Assembly (NCBI GenBank): GCA_002007465.1
Contig: LNAC01000031.1
Span: forward strand, 5,750 to 69,749
Source: Ailurus styani
Taxonomy: Eukaryota > Chordata > Mammalia > Carnivora > Ailuridae
Direction: 5' to 3'
DNA length: 64,000 bases
A program made the position numbers and the translations under genes. Positions 33,191 to 43,662 of this stretch are shown piece after piece. The number at the start of each line of letters is the position of its first letter. Positions within the stretch are counted from its first letter, which is position 1. The notes beneath the pieces are model-generated. The model was not told the DNA's origin. It made no database searches and saw only the letters and a list, made by a program, of their open reading frames with translations.

Positions 33191-35410
33191 AGTTCAAAAG
33201 AGAGAAGTGGGCTATAAATACGAACTCGAACATCATACGCGCATAGATGATATTTAAAGCCATGAGACTTGTTGAGATGATAAGGGAAATAAGGCAAATT
33301 TTTTAAAGAGACAGAAAGTTTCAAGGACTAGGGGAAGGGAGAAAGGAAGGAACTTTCAAGAAGTTTGATAGGAACAATGAATAGGAGGTGACCATGCGAG
33401 ATAAGAGCTCAAATAATTGGAAGTCAGTATCACGGAAAGACAAGAGCTCAAAAGATTGAGAGGCCAAGCAGTTAGAAAGATTCTCTAAATTTGTATTTTT
33501 GATTACCAAAGAGTAAGTTAGGAAGAGTCCTGAAATTATAGGCAACAAGTTAGGAGGTATATTTATTGCAAAATGAGGGAGATGGCTGGGTTTTTATATC
33601 TGACAACATAATAAGGGAAAGTAGTGATACAGTGCACTGACAAGTTTTAAAACTTGGATTTCGGTTGGAGAGAAGTGGAAGGTTTGAGAAGTGACAAGGA
33701 GGAGCCAGAACCACAGATCCTTTGCCTCTAAGTCCAGGGCCTTCAGAGTAGAGAGAGGGCTGCAGGTAAATCTGTATCCCCAGTGGAGAGCCAATGTCAC
33801 TTTAGAGTAAAAAAGTGAAGGAACCACTCAAAATAAAGGTGGACAACATGTAAGATTTTACCTGTTACAGGGGTATGACCTCCAGAGGGCACAAAGGAAG
33901 CATTTGGGGTGCTGGGTAGAGATGAAAAAGAGGTCATAAAGATGTGCTTAGGCTTATGGGGATTACAGCATACAGATGACTAGGGGTGATATGGTAATCT
34001 GCAGCTCTTGTGATGATTGACATTCTGAAACATAACGGTATTGGCCTTATAGAACTCAAGGTACTCTGTGATAACAAGGCTCTGATTTTGGGATAGGCAG
34101 GGCAGTTGTAATGAGATGCAGTGGTTCACTGGTTCTTCTTAACCCCTGACCATGCAGGACATGAGGGGTGGAGGGTATCTCCTATCAATCCTTTCACTAA
34201 GATTAGTACTGATCCCTGTCCATGAAGGTGCATTTATTCCAAATGTGCATTTTTTTTCCCACAGTGATCCTTTTAATGGAATTCAGAACTTCTGAGGAAG
34301 AGGAAGAAAGTCTTACTAAAGCACAGCTCTCACGTGTCCCCTGTTGATGGAGGGTAGACATCTTGGGGAATCATGAAAAATATTTTTTCCTTCTTTCAAA
34401 TGACAAGGCCCAACTATTAAGGCCCATTCCAGTTTTCTGAACATCATAAAGGAAGAAATATAATTTCTCTTTACTCTTTACTTTGCATTTTGTCACCAAA
34501 TATCACCCTATGTGCCTGCTATCTTTCCCATTAGGGCGTGAACTCTGAATTCAAGGACCAGGGATAATCGTATTTCCATTTGTGCTGTAAATGGAGGAGT
34601 AAGTTCTGCTTCTGGAGTTTTGAAAGATCATTCCAATATGGCCACGGGAATTATACTCAGAAAAGAATATGAAATTAAAGAATCTATTATATTCATAAGA
34701 CTTAGAAAAGGAAGGCACAGCACACCACACAAGGACAATATGGGAGAAGAGCCAGAAAAGTGGGCTCAACCAAGCAGGTGGGAAACAAGACAGAGAGTGA
34801 GGACTCCAGGGTAAGGGCCTTTATTGAGGGTCAGGGTGGAATACACAAGTAAAAGGCATGAGGGGATTTCATTGGTGGATCTGGATGTTACTAGGTCACA
34901 ATTAGGAGAGGGCAAAGTGGGGAACTTTAAGCAGGGACCAGCCAGAACACATTGGTGTGTGGATCACCTGCAGATGTTAAGGCATCAGGAACATATGTTT
35001 TGGGGGGATGTGAAGGCATCAGGAACATATGAAGACTTAAAGATTTATAATACAGTATTATTTACCAGAGGGTATGGAATATAATTGGATCTCAGGAAAT
35101 ATAACTAGCTTGTGAGTGGCAGTAAAATATTCTGGAAGCTTCTTTCTTAAATCTGGTTAGTGGATTTGGGTGGAGCCTGAAATTCCAACACTTCTGAAAA
35201 GCTACCAGGTGATGCCAATGGCACTTGCTCATGACCACACATAGAGTGGGCAGTTCTAACATGGTAGATATATGGAAATAAAAGACTATGATCAATTACT
35301 GTCAGGTTATAAAAAGTCTATAGTTTCACTTCCTTGTTATCAATAGACTTCTCTTTTTCCATACAAGGGAGCCATTCTTTTTTACTTTAGAAATCTTTGC
35401 CATACTACTT
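33191..35410. other. Unassigned, relatively GC-balanced sequence
   Basis: Purine-rich and less AT-rich than its surroundings, with no SINE or L1 for more than 2 kb. Several overlapping 64-86-codon frames near 34551-35084 occur on both strands, and none has a recognisable domain. An imperfect direct repeat is listed separately. An old LTR cannot be excluded (CCTTTATTGAGGGTC near 34819 resembles a reversed poly(A) signal region), but I cannot support a call. Confidence 0.45.
34973..35031 (+). repeat. Short direct repeat, two copies
   Basis: GATGT(T/G)AAGGCATCAGGAAC plus ATATG occurs at 34973-34997 and 35007-35031, a 34-base period with one difference between the 25-base units. Confidence 0.9.
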
Positions 35411-35648
35411 CTTTAAAAGATTGATTTATTTATTTACTTATTTGAGAGAGAGAGAAAGAGAGTGTGTGCGCATACACGTGAGCAGGGGAAGGGCAGAGAG
35501 AGAGAGAGAGGGAGAGAAAGAGAATCTCCTGCAGACTCGCTGCTGAGCAGAGAGCCCAATGATGATGACGCAGGGCTCCACCTCATAACCCTGAGATCAT
35601 GACCTGAGCTGAAACCAAGAGTCAGACACTGAACTAACTGAGACATCC
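35411..35648 (-). mobile_element. Can-SINE, diverged, with expanded GA region
   Basis: The tail starts TTTAAAAGATTGATTTATTT. The GA dinucleotide region (35444-35523) is longer than usual and includes GTGTGTGCGCATACACGTGA. The core CTGAGATCATGACCTGAGCT is intact, but the head (AGACATCCATACAT on the + strand) is eroded. An added ATGATGATGAC near 35560 is unusual. Confidence 0.9.
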
Positions 35649-36595
35649 ATACATTTCGTGATATCATTTTTATAAAACTTCGGTTTTCATGTTGCACTTC
35701 AGGAGAAATTATATATTAGTCCATAGGAAACTGAATTAACAAAGCAAGTCACAGCAATATCTAAAGAAGAACAGAGTGTAAGTAATTAGAAATCATCTAG
35801 AATAATGTCCTCTTATGATACAGGCACCAAATGCCGTTTGTGATCAAGGGGGAGAGTGTGTCTGATCTCAGCTGAGATGAATACATTTTTATCCCTAGCT
35901 CACAGAATGTAGGACATCAGCTAGGGTAGATATGATAGGTGAGGTTAGAGGAGGGCATTAGCTTTCAATAATTATTTCAACAATCTAGTTTCTTGGACAT
36001 TAAGTCCATTAAATTCACGATATTTATGCTCATAAGGCTATTGACAAAAATTCATCCATTGACTTCTACAACTGTCATTCTGTTGCTATAATGCTAGACA
36101 CCTTTGCGTTTGGAGGGAAGTCTCTGGTAACACCCTGTGGATCGTATTTTAGGAGCATACTGAGGGTATGGCTTGCTGAGAATAAGGAATTAATTAATAT
36201 CTTGGATTTAAGAGTCCCATGATAATTTTGGCACAAATTAGAAGAAACACCATGACTTCTTTATAATGTAATATACGTGGTTTTTATTAATGTCCAGAAT
36301 TCTTTCTGTAGATACATATACACTTTAAAGTTTTGCTTAGGGTTAATTTGAATAGATTATGAAGGAATAGATTATAGATCTTTTATAATAGATTATAAAA
36401 TAGATTATAAAAGAAGAAAAAGACATTGATATTTAATTTATCTTTACAAAACTTCTCCTGGAAGTTATTTTAAAACACTTCATATAAAAATTTAAATGTT
36501 GAGGAACATAAAGTGAAAATTTCACCCAAATAGAATCATATTATTGAAATTATATCTTTATAACTGTGTGATTATTTAAACATGAGATATCTATT
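35649..36595. other. Unassigned sequence with a small AT repeat cluster
   Basis: Four copies of ATAGATTAT occur within 36352-36410 at irregular spacing. Nothing else recognised. Confidence 0.5.
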
Positions 36596-36611
36596 AGGAC
36601 CTTAGGGTTTT

Positions 36612-36808
36612 TTGTGTTTTTTTTTTAAGATTTTATTTATTCATTTGACACAGAGAGAGAGATTACAAGTAGGCAGAGAGAGAGGAGAGAGGAGGAAGCA
36701 GGCTCCCTGCTGAGCAGAGAGCCCGATGCGGGCCTCGATCCTAGGACCCTGGAATCATGACCTGAGCCGAAGGCAGCGGCTTTAACCCACTGAGCCACCC
36801 AGGCACCC
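36612..36808 (-). mobile_element. Can-SINE, young mustelid-type
   Basis: The minus-strand head, GGGTGCCTGGGTGGCTCAGT, is followed by GGGTTAAAGCCGCTGCCTTC. The middle has the CTACTTGTAATCTC variant, with an extra GAGAGAGGAGAGAGGAGG stretch. TSD AGGACCTTAGGGTTTT at 36596-36611 and AGGAGCTTAGGGTTTT at 36809-36824 differ at one base. Confidence 0.96.
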
Positions 36809-36824
36809 AGGAGCTTAGGGTTTT

Positions 36825-37889
36825 ATGTCTTTTACAATTTAATTGCTCTCTGTCCCAAGTCTCTCTTTCCTACATATAATTACACCAACACACACACACC
36901 AACACACACACACATTTATTTACTAGGAATCACAAGGTTTCTGACCTAGTTATTCCCTTAACTAATCAATAAACTTTAGTAAACCAGTAGATGTAGACAT
37001 CCTTTTCTAGAAAAACTACAGAAAGAGCTTCCAGTTTAATATTTATATCACATAAGCATGGTCCCATGCATGAAGTTTCAGACATAAAGCTATTTTTTGT
37101 CATTGATCATTTCAGTTATTTTAATTGGTCAAGAAGTTAAAAGGCACTTGTTAAATGTCCACTACACTGATACTGTCCCTGATTTACCTAATCTCTTTCT
37201 TTCTAAACAATTAATATAATACAAAATAAATACTTAGAATTATAAGAATGAGAGGAGGAATAGCTGATTACTTGTAGGTTCGACCAAATTTGATTTTATA
37301 TGTATCACTTTGGATATGACTAAGCATTAATATCAAACCTAGTTTATGTTATCCGTGAGGTTGGCAAAGGTAACACATATACCAGGATACATAAGAAAAG
37401 GTTTCAGTTCTTCAGTGCTAGCTGACATTTCTTCCCTTGCCCTTCATGCTTTTCTCCTTTTATATCCTACTGGATTTGGCTACTATATCATCCAGCCCTC
37501 TGTTTTCCCATTTACTTCCTACTCTGTTTGTAAGCTGTGCAAGTTGACTAGGAATGTTCTTTTGACAAAGATAAACTACCTACATCTCTTACCTAGAAAA
37601 CTGCCGCAATGTTTTAGCCAACTGAGTAAAAAACACAATTATCCTCCTACATGTAAAAAAAAAAAAAACCAGCAAAAACTATTCCTATAGCACCATTCTA
37701 TTCTAGTTCCTCTCTGTTGGACAGGTAGAGTTACGGAAAACTTCCTCACAATTAAGGGACTCTTAATTAAGGGAAATTGCTTTTTATTGCTCCTAGCACC
37801 CTTGTGTCTTTGGAAGAGGTGACTTTTTATGTTCTTGCTTAAAACAAGTATACATCTGAGAGTAAATTTTCACAACTTGGTATCAATTA
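36825..37889. other. Unassigned sequence with CA repeat
   Basis: Holds a (CA)n run at 36882-36913. A 114-codon frame at 37346-37690 shows no signal peptide, domain or conserved motif. It ends in lysines encoded by an A-run at 37658-37669, so I treat it as chance. Part of it (CTTCCCTTGCCCTTCATGC) may be L2-derived. Confidence 0.45.
36882..36913 (+). repeat. (CA)n microsatellite, interrupted
   Basis: Two CA blocks separated by CCAA. Confidence 0.9.
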
Positions 37890-38050
37890 CATGTTGTTTA
37901 TTATGTTACAACACTATTTTAGGCATTTTGCATTTATCATTCTATTTAATTTCTACCAATTTATTTGGAAGCTCCCATTACATGTCCACTTTTACCAGTG
38001 TAGAAACTGAAAATATTATCCTTCACCAAAAAAACACCCAAATGGTAAAA
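37890..38050 (-). mobile_element. Probable MIR
   Basis: The + strand shows TTTTGCATTTATCATTCTATTTAATTT and then CCACTTTTACCAGTGTAGAA with ACTGAAAATATTATCC. This is the antisense MIR order (upstream 'atctcatttaatcc', downstream 'cattttacagatgaggaaactgagg'). Diverged. Confidence 0.5.
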
Positions 38051-38860
38051 TAGGTGTAATTCTGTAATATTCAGAGTTTACCTTACATAAATTGTAACTT
38101 GAAATTATAACCTGAAATGATAACCATTATTAAGATTGTTTTTAGATTTTTCACGAAAGTAATAGAAATTAATCTCCAAAATTACCAGTTTATTCACTTA
38201 GAATTTTAGTGGTAAAATTATTACCTGATAGATTAGCATTAACCATATGTTTGATATAATAAAAAAATAAAAATCAGGGATTTTATTTGATAAGATAAAA
38301 CCTATTATTCTGATCCAATTTGGTTAATTTAAATTTTCTCTTGACACATAAGATGTATCCTTATTTACTTTTTATCATTATCTGTTTCTGATAAAAATTG
38401 CACCATATCACATCCATTTCGAAAGAGGGCTCACTGGAACTTCCTAATCATGAGAGATTATAAAGAGTTTACTATATTTTGGGTTATGATGAGAAGAACT
38501 TAAGTATGTATTATGTATACATAAAGTATACATACTTTAAATGATTGTTTAATGGAACTATTTTTTAAATAAACTATTATTAAAATCTTAAATTTACCAT
38601 TGTTGGTATACCAGCAATTTTAACATTTAACAGCTGATTGTTCAAGGCCTTAATAGAAGGTCCTATTAATAACGTTTATTTTCTATACATTCTAGTACTA
38701 GTTTCCTATACTTCAGAACTTAATGCTATTTTATGGATATGAAATTAGATAACAGCCATCATCCCAAAATAATCATACCAGTGCATTCAATATTGTACAC
38801 ATAACTAAAAAATACGTAGTTATAGTTTACAGATTACAGTTTAAAAGAGTTTAGGGTAAG
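38051..38860. other. Unassigned AT-rich sequence
   Basis: Contains an inverted repeat near 38502-38537 (separate entry) and no identifiable element. Confidence 0.5.
38502..38537. repeat. Inverted repeat with inner palindrome
   Basis: AAGTATGTA at 38502-38510 pairs with TACATACTT at 38529-38537. The spacer includes a perfect 14-base palindrome, TTATGTATACATAA (38511-38524). Confidence 0.8.
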
Positions 38861-38893
38861 GGTGCCTGGGTGACTCAGTCAGCTACTTGTCTT
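38861..38893 (+). mobile_element. Can-SINE head-only fragment
   Basis: GGGTGCCTGGGTGACTCAGT followed by CAGC matches the SINE head, but the body, CT region and A-tail are missing. Sequence after about 38890 is unrelated. Retroposition truncates 5' ends, so losing the 3' part implies a later deletion or rearrangement. Confidence 0.7.
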
Positions 38894-39030
38894 GTTTCTC
38901 CCAGTTTTATCGAGGACACTAAACATCCACCCTGTCATCCAGACTGATGGAGCAGAAACTTTCCCTCACCTCTGTATTTATTTATTCAAGTTGTGTCATT
39001 TCTACTTTTGTTGTCTCTTACTTTCTTTTT

Positions 39031-39222
39031 CTTTTTTTTAAGATTTTATTTATTTATTTGACAGAGAGAGATTACAAGTAGGCAGAGAGGCAGGCAGAGA
39101 GAGAGGAGGAAGCAGGCTCCCTGCCGAGCAGAGAGCCCGATGCGGGCCTCGATCCCAGGACCCTGAGATCATGACCTGAGCCTAAGGCAGAGGCTTTAAC
39201 CCACTGAGCCAACCAGGGGCGC
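39031..39222 (-). mobile_element. Can-SINE, young mustelid-type
   Basis: The minus-strand head, GCGCCCCTGGTTGGCTCAGT, is followed by GGGTTAAAGCCTCTGCCTTA. The middle carries the GCCTACTTGTAATCTC variant. The left flank (39021-39034) and right flank (39223-39239) are both CTTTCTTT-rich, consistent with a TSD in a T-rich target, here the tail of the next SINE. Confidence 0.94.
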
Positions 39223-39412
39223 TCTTTCTTTCTTTTTTTTTTTTTTTAAGATTTTATTTATTCATTTGACAGAGAGAGAGTGCAAGCAGGAGGAGCAGCA
39301 GGCAGAGGGAGAGGGAGGAGCAGGCTCCCCGCTGAACACGGAGCCTGATGTGGGGCTTGATCCCAGGACCCTGGGATCATGACCTGAGTCAAAGCAGACA
39401 CTTAACCCACTC
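39223..39412 (-). mobile_element. Can-SINE, older type, head lost
   Basis: The T-rich tail is at 39223-39258. The GTGCAAGCAGGAGGAGCAGC block and CAGGACCCTGGGATCATGAC core are present. The head should read as GACTGAGCCACCCAGG on the + strand, but the sequence breaks off at CTTAACCCACTC. The younger SINE to its left appears to have inserted at its tail. Confidence 0.9.
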
Positions 39413-40690
39413 TAAACAGTTTGCTGTTTTAGGTGACAGAAATTTCTTCCTCTACTTTCTCTTTGTGTTCAGTTTTTCTCAACTTCATAGGTTAAAAAAA
39501 TATATATAGTAATAATTTGGAAGTCATGACAATTAACCAGACATTGCTTTTAACAAAGTTAGCTTTAGAAAAAAATTTCTAATAATAAAGCCATATTATA
39601 AAGTAAGGAGTATTAGGATAACATGTCTTACAAACATTCTTTAAAGTACAAATAGATATGTGGACAAAAAAATATTCATTGCCACTTTTGCTCTCCACTG
39701 GACTTTTTCCTCTTCAAAATGCGTAGCATAGCGGATGACAATATAAAAGTGGCATTGAATTTTTGACATTATTTTGGGTTATGGAGACTAAAATGATAAT
39801 TCAAAGCACCATGTTAGTAAGGATTTCAGCAGAGGAGCAAGGAGAACACTGTCACATGTCCAGTTTTCCCACATGTGTTCAAGAAGGCAGGAAGGACAAA
39901 GAGGAAATATGAGCAAACTTTTCTCTTCTTCTACTGTTTTTATTTGAAACAAAACAGTAAATAAGATTCTTTTCCAGAAGCTTTCCTTTAAATAGCATTT
40001 GTTAGAATTGTGTCATATGTTCATCCATAAATGAAGAAGGCTCTGGATAATTGAACATGACAGCTAGGAGAGGTTGCCATTTGAAAACTGTAGTTCCATC
40101 CAGCTTTCTATTTCAACAGTGAATGTTTATATGGAAAACCTATTACCTGTTGAGCTTGTTCTGTCTCTGCCATTTTTTCATGATTAAATAATTTTAGCAT
40201 ATTTTTCTTCTTGGTCATTTGCTTTTTGGTATAGGAAAATATTTTTATAGTACAAAAAAATAAATGACATATGATAGAAAAATTCAGGTACTGGATATAC
40301 ACAGAAGAGAGCACTTGAAGGAGTAGAATAATTCAGGGGAATTCTTGATACACTTAAAAACAAATTCCACAAGCAGATGCTGAATTTAACAGGTCTATGG
40401 TTTAAACTTTAGTGGAGTCAGAATTTTTTCCACTTTCATAAATTGGGGGTTAATATCTGGGCAGTGTAATACATAATGTTGCATTCCAAAATGTTAACAT
40501 TGTTCTAGATAGGATATTTGTTTTCTTTTTAAACTACTACCATATCCTTGATTTTTTGGAATTACTGACTCACTAGGCATCATGTTTAGACTCTGAATGA
40601 ATGGCTCCTATTGCTGGAGCTAACCATCTAACCACATACTGGTATGAATCAGTTTAAGAAACATGACTTGAGAATACTTATAAAAAGGTA
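39413..40690. other. Unassigned sequence
   Basis: No repeat recognised over about 1.3 kb. Overlapping minus-strand frames near 40108-40372 have no recognisable motif. Confidence 0.45.
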
Positions 40691-40729
40691 CTTGATTTGT
40701 GGAACACATTGGTCAGATGTTTCAAGAGC

Positions 40730-40800
40730 ACTATCAAATCAACACATTGTAGACCCTTAACTTACACAATATGTCAATTATATCTCAATAAAAAATAAAA
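40730..40800 (+). mobile_element. Old L1 3'-terminal fragment
   Basis: AACACATTGTAGACCCTTAA, CTTACACAATATGTCAATTA and TATCTCAATAAAAAATAAAA match the remembered 3' terminus of older L1 (L1MA-like) elements, 'tgtcaattatatctcaataaa'. It includes an AATAAA signal. The 5' boundary is unclear. Confidence 0.6.
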
Positions 40801-42137
40801 ATACCTTGATAACCAATAGTCATAGAAATGTCTCTCTTTTTCCCTTTGTAAATATCTCCAAGAGAAATTGGTCTATGTATTACTTATTGCCAATTTCATT
40901 TGGCACTTATACGTAGGTGTATGTCATTTCAAATTGACTAGCGCTCACTCTCTGTAAAACATTTTATGGTAGAAAATGTATTAGTATTGATCTATTGGAA
41001 CTTTTATTGCTTTAAAAACTATTTGATCAATATATATCTGATTGGGATTACTGCTTATTTCATTATATTCTTATCACATAATGGGTGTACAATAAATATT
41101 TTTATAGTCTTAGGAAAAGGATACACTCCCCATAGCTGTTATGTTCAAATAATTCAGTTTTTATCACCATGCTAATAATATCAATAAGGAATAAAAAGAT
41201 GCCACAGTAGGTGAGGAATATCCTAAAAGGAAGAAGATTATCAGCATGACAATTACATAGTTTCACAAGTAACGGATAACTTGGCATCTCACATTTTGTG
41301 AATATCTGTTTAACCTGTAAAATTGTTGTCTTGTAAAGTAGTGTTTTATCGGAGTTTCATGATTTATGTCCTCTTCTGAACTCTCTATTTATAGCTTTAA
41401 CACCTTCAGAATTATAAGGTTGGCTGGTTGTCAGAAAAAAAAAGGTTCAATAAAGAATTTTGTGGACAGGGCAAGTAACTATAACTCACTGATTCTGTTA
41501 AAGTTCCAAATGTTCAAAGATTATTATCTATGTAATATAAATCTATAGACCTATCTGCCTGTGATTACAAAACAGGTCTACATAACCTACAAAATTACCA
41601 AAAGGTCTTGTCATATCTATGGTGCTCATCATGAAGTACCTCAGAGGACTTCCAGGTTGTCTCACATTTGAATATGAATCATATGTCTATTAATGTCAGT
41701 AGTGACCAGGAATGTTGGATCATCATAAGGGAGACTTCTGAAACAAAACCCCTTTATTTTCAGGCGGCTCAGCTTCCCAGTCTCTATTGCTTCTTGTTAT
41801 AGCTCCACTTTGCATGTTTTGCTGAATACTGTGTGGAAATGATGGGCATTTAATAAGAAAGAGCATATGCCATTACCATCATTTTTTTCTGGGCTGGGGT
41901 CTTCATTCACCATGGTCCCAAAAGGAAGAGCTCTGGTGTCACTCCAGTAGCCCAGTACTGGCCATTTCCTGACAAAGTCACCTAATGACACTCATCAATC
42001 TAACTAATGTGAGTCTATCATAATTCTCCTAGGTCATGGTGATTTCTTAATAAGCCTTTCTCAATTTTACATTCTGGAAGGTTATCTCATGAAAAAAGCA
42101 AAATCCAGGGCAGTATAGTTATCCAGTGAGAATTTTT

Positions 42138-42138
<1 letters not shown>
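40801..42138. other. Unassigned sequence
   Basis: No element recognised. Frames near 40966, 41102, 41366 and 41797 are 60-69 codons, unrelated to one another, and lack motifs. Confidence 0.45.

Positions 42139-42173
<35 letters not shown>
42139..42173 (+). repeat. (AC)n microsatellite, pure
   Basis: About 17 uninterrupted AC units, the purest dinucleotide run in the window. Confidence 0.96.
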
Positions 42174-42175
<2 letters not shown>

Positions 42176-42574
42176 GTTATCCTGAAAGTCACAGATGGAA
42201 GTGGGTGAGAGTGGTTCCTAGCATCAGCTGGTGCAGAACCATGAGTTTCTTGCAATTTTAGGCCTCAGGGTTAATCTCTCACCTGACTCATCCCTTCATC
42301 TGGCAGGTATATTTAATTTCAGTGGATCTATTTGTTTGTAGTCATCTAACTTCAATTACGGAAACCCCAAGTTATCAGAAATATTTAAATAACTTGATGT
42401 TTTTGGTATTTAAAGTGGTCATATTTCTCAATTATGTTAATGAAGGGAAACAATTTTGCTATTTCAGAGTTATTCGGTTTCAATATCAACTATTAGTCTG
42501 TTATATGTTAATTACTTATCTTTACTATAAATATATAAATACATAGTCTTCCAGATTTCTTTACAATTTGTCTT

Positions 42575-42612
42575 TCTCTCTCTCTCTCTTTGCTTAAAGA
42601 GAGAGAGAGAGA
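42575..42612. repeat. Perfect (CT)n/(AG)n hairpin
   Basis: A TCTCTCT...CTTT arm at 42575-42591 is followed by a four-base GCTT loop and its exact complement, AAAGAGAGA..., at 42596-42612. The stem is 17 bp. The right arm belongs to the adjoining SINE's GA-rich region. Confidence 0.88.
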
Positions 42613-42778
42613 GTTCATACACAAGTCAGGGGGAGGGTAGAGGGAGAAGGAGAGAATTCTAAGCAGACTCTGTGACGAGCATGACGCCCAATGCGGGTCT
42701 CTATCTCATGACCGTGAGATCATGACCTGAGCCAAAATCAAGAGTTGGATGCTTCACCGACTGAGCTATGCAGGCACC
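42596..42778 (-). mobile_element. Can-SINE, diverged, lacking tail
   Basis: The GA region is at 42596-42613. The core CCGTGAGATCATGACCTGAG is clear and the head ends at 42778 (GGTGCCTGCATAGCTCAG on the minus strand). The usual TTTTATTTATTT tail is absent and replaced by CT repeat, perhaps through expansion or deletion. Confidence 0.88.
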
Positions 42779-43471
42779 TCTGTCTTTATTCTCTTCCAAA
42801 CATAGATTCTACCTGAGGTCTTAAAACTGGCTTATATGCCACGTGCTGTGATCTAGCTTCTACCTTCCCTTCTCTATTCATTAGGTTTCCTTCATCGATC
42901 TACTAAAACTTTTCTGGTCTAACTGTTTCTTTGGTTATTTTGTTTACACAACATGCTGAAGGCCATGGACTCTATTGTTGAAGTCTTTTTACTATATGGC
43001 CTACTCAGTGCAACCTTGGTCTCTTTCACCAAGTGAAAGAGACCTTTTATCAGTGCTCTTGGGTCTTCTTTATCCTACTCCAAAATATGCAGGAAATCTC
43101 TGATTCTATTTACACCACATCTAGGCCGTAAGTTAGAAAAGGTTGACTCGTTGACTCTCCAGTCCATCCACTCAGACACCTTCTGCATTAATAGCCTCAA
43201 AAAATACACTTGAATTTTCCCCAAATTATGTCTTGAAAATGAGAAACAAGTACTCCTGCATTACAATACCTTCCACATTTATTTGACTGCTTTTCTCTCC
43301 CTTCTAGCCTGACCAGGTTTAATATCATTCCAATGAGGAAGAGAGAGTGGCATAGAAAAAAGGTGGACTTATCTCTAGCACATCAATTTGTAGTCTTTCT
43401 TGAGCCCTTGGAAAATAAAGTTTATTAAAAAAAAAGTACACGGTCAGTGACTGGTTCTTCATATTCTCCTT
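42779..43471. other. Unassigned sequence with a hairpin
   Basis: A perfect 12-bp hairpin is at 43018-43044. The C/T-rich style is reminiscent of L2, but I cannot align it securely. Confidence 0.45.
43018..43044. repeat. Perfect 12-bp inverted repeat
   Basis: GGTCTCTTTCAC at 43018-43029, loop CAA, then GTGAAAGAGACC at 43033-43044. Confidence 0.9.
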
Positions 43472-43484
43472 TAATTCTAAACTT

Positions 43485-43649
43485 TTTTAAAAAAGATTTT
43501 ATTTATTTATTTGACAGAGAGTGACACAGTGAGAGAGGGAGAAGAAGGCTCTCCCACAGAGCAGGTGATGCGGGGCTCGATCCCAGGACCCTGGGATCAT
43601 GACCTGAGCTGAAGGCAGATGCCTACGGACTGAGCCAACCAGGCACCCC
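43485..43649 (-). mobile_element. Can-SINE with internal deletion
   Basis: The minus-strand head, GGGTGCCTGGTTGGCTCAGT, is followed by a shortened CCGTAGGCATCTGCC. The stretch between GCTCTCCCACAGAGCAGG and TGATGCGGGG lacks about ten bases of the usual CTGCTGAGCAGGGAGCC region. A perfect 13-bp TSD, TAATTCTAAACTT, lies at 43472-43484 and 43650-43662. Confidence 0.95.
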
Positions 43650-43662
43650 TAATTCTAAACTT

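Noticed and set aside
33191..35410. Possible unannotated gene or LTR in the GC-balanced stretch
   Set aside because: Short frames on both strands without motifs, and no paired LTR ends or exon signals that I can support.
37346..37690. 114-codon open frame on the plus strand
   Set aside because: No recognisable domain, no signal or exon context, and a lysine run from an A-tract at its end. Possibly L2-derived sequence.
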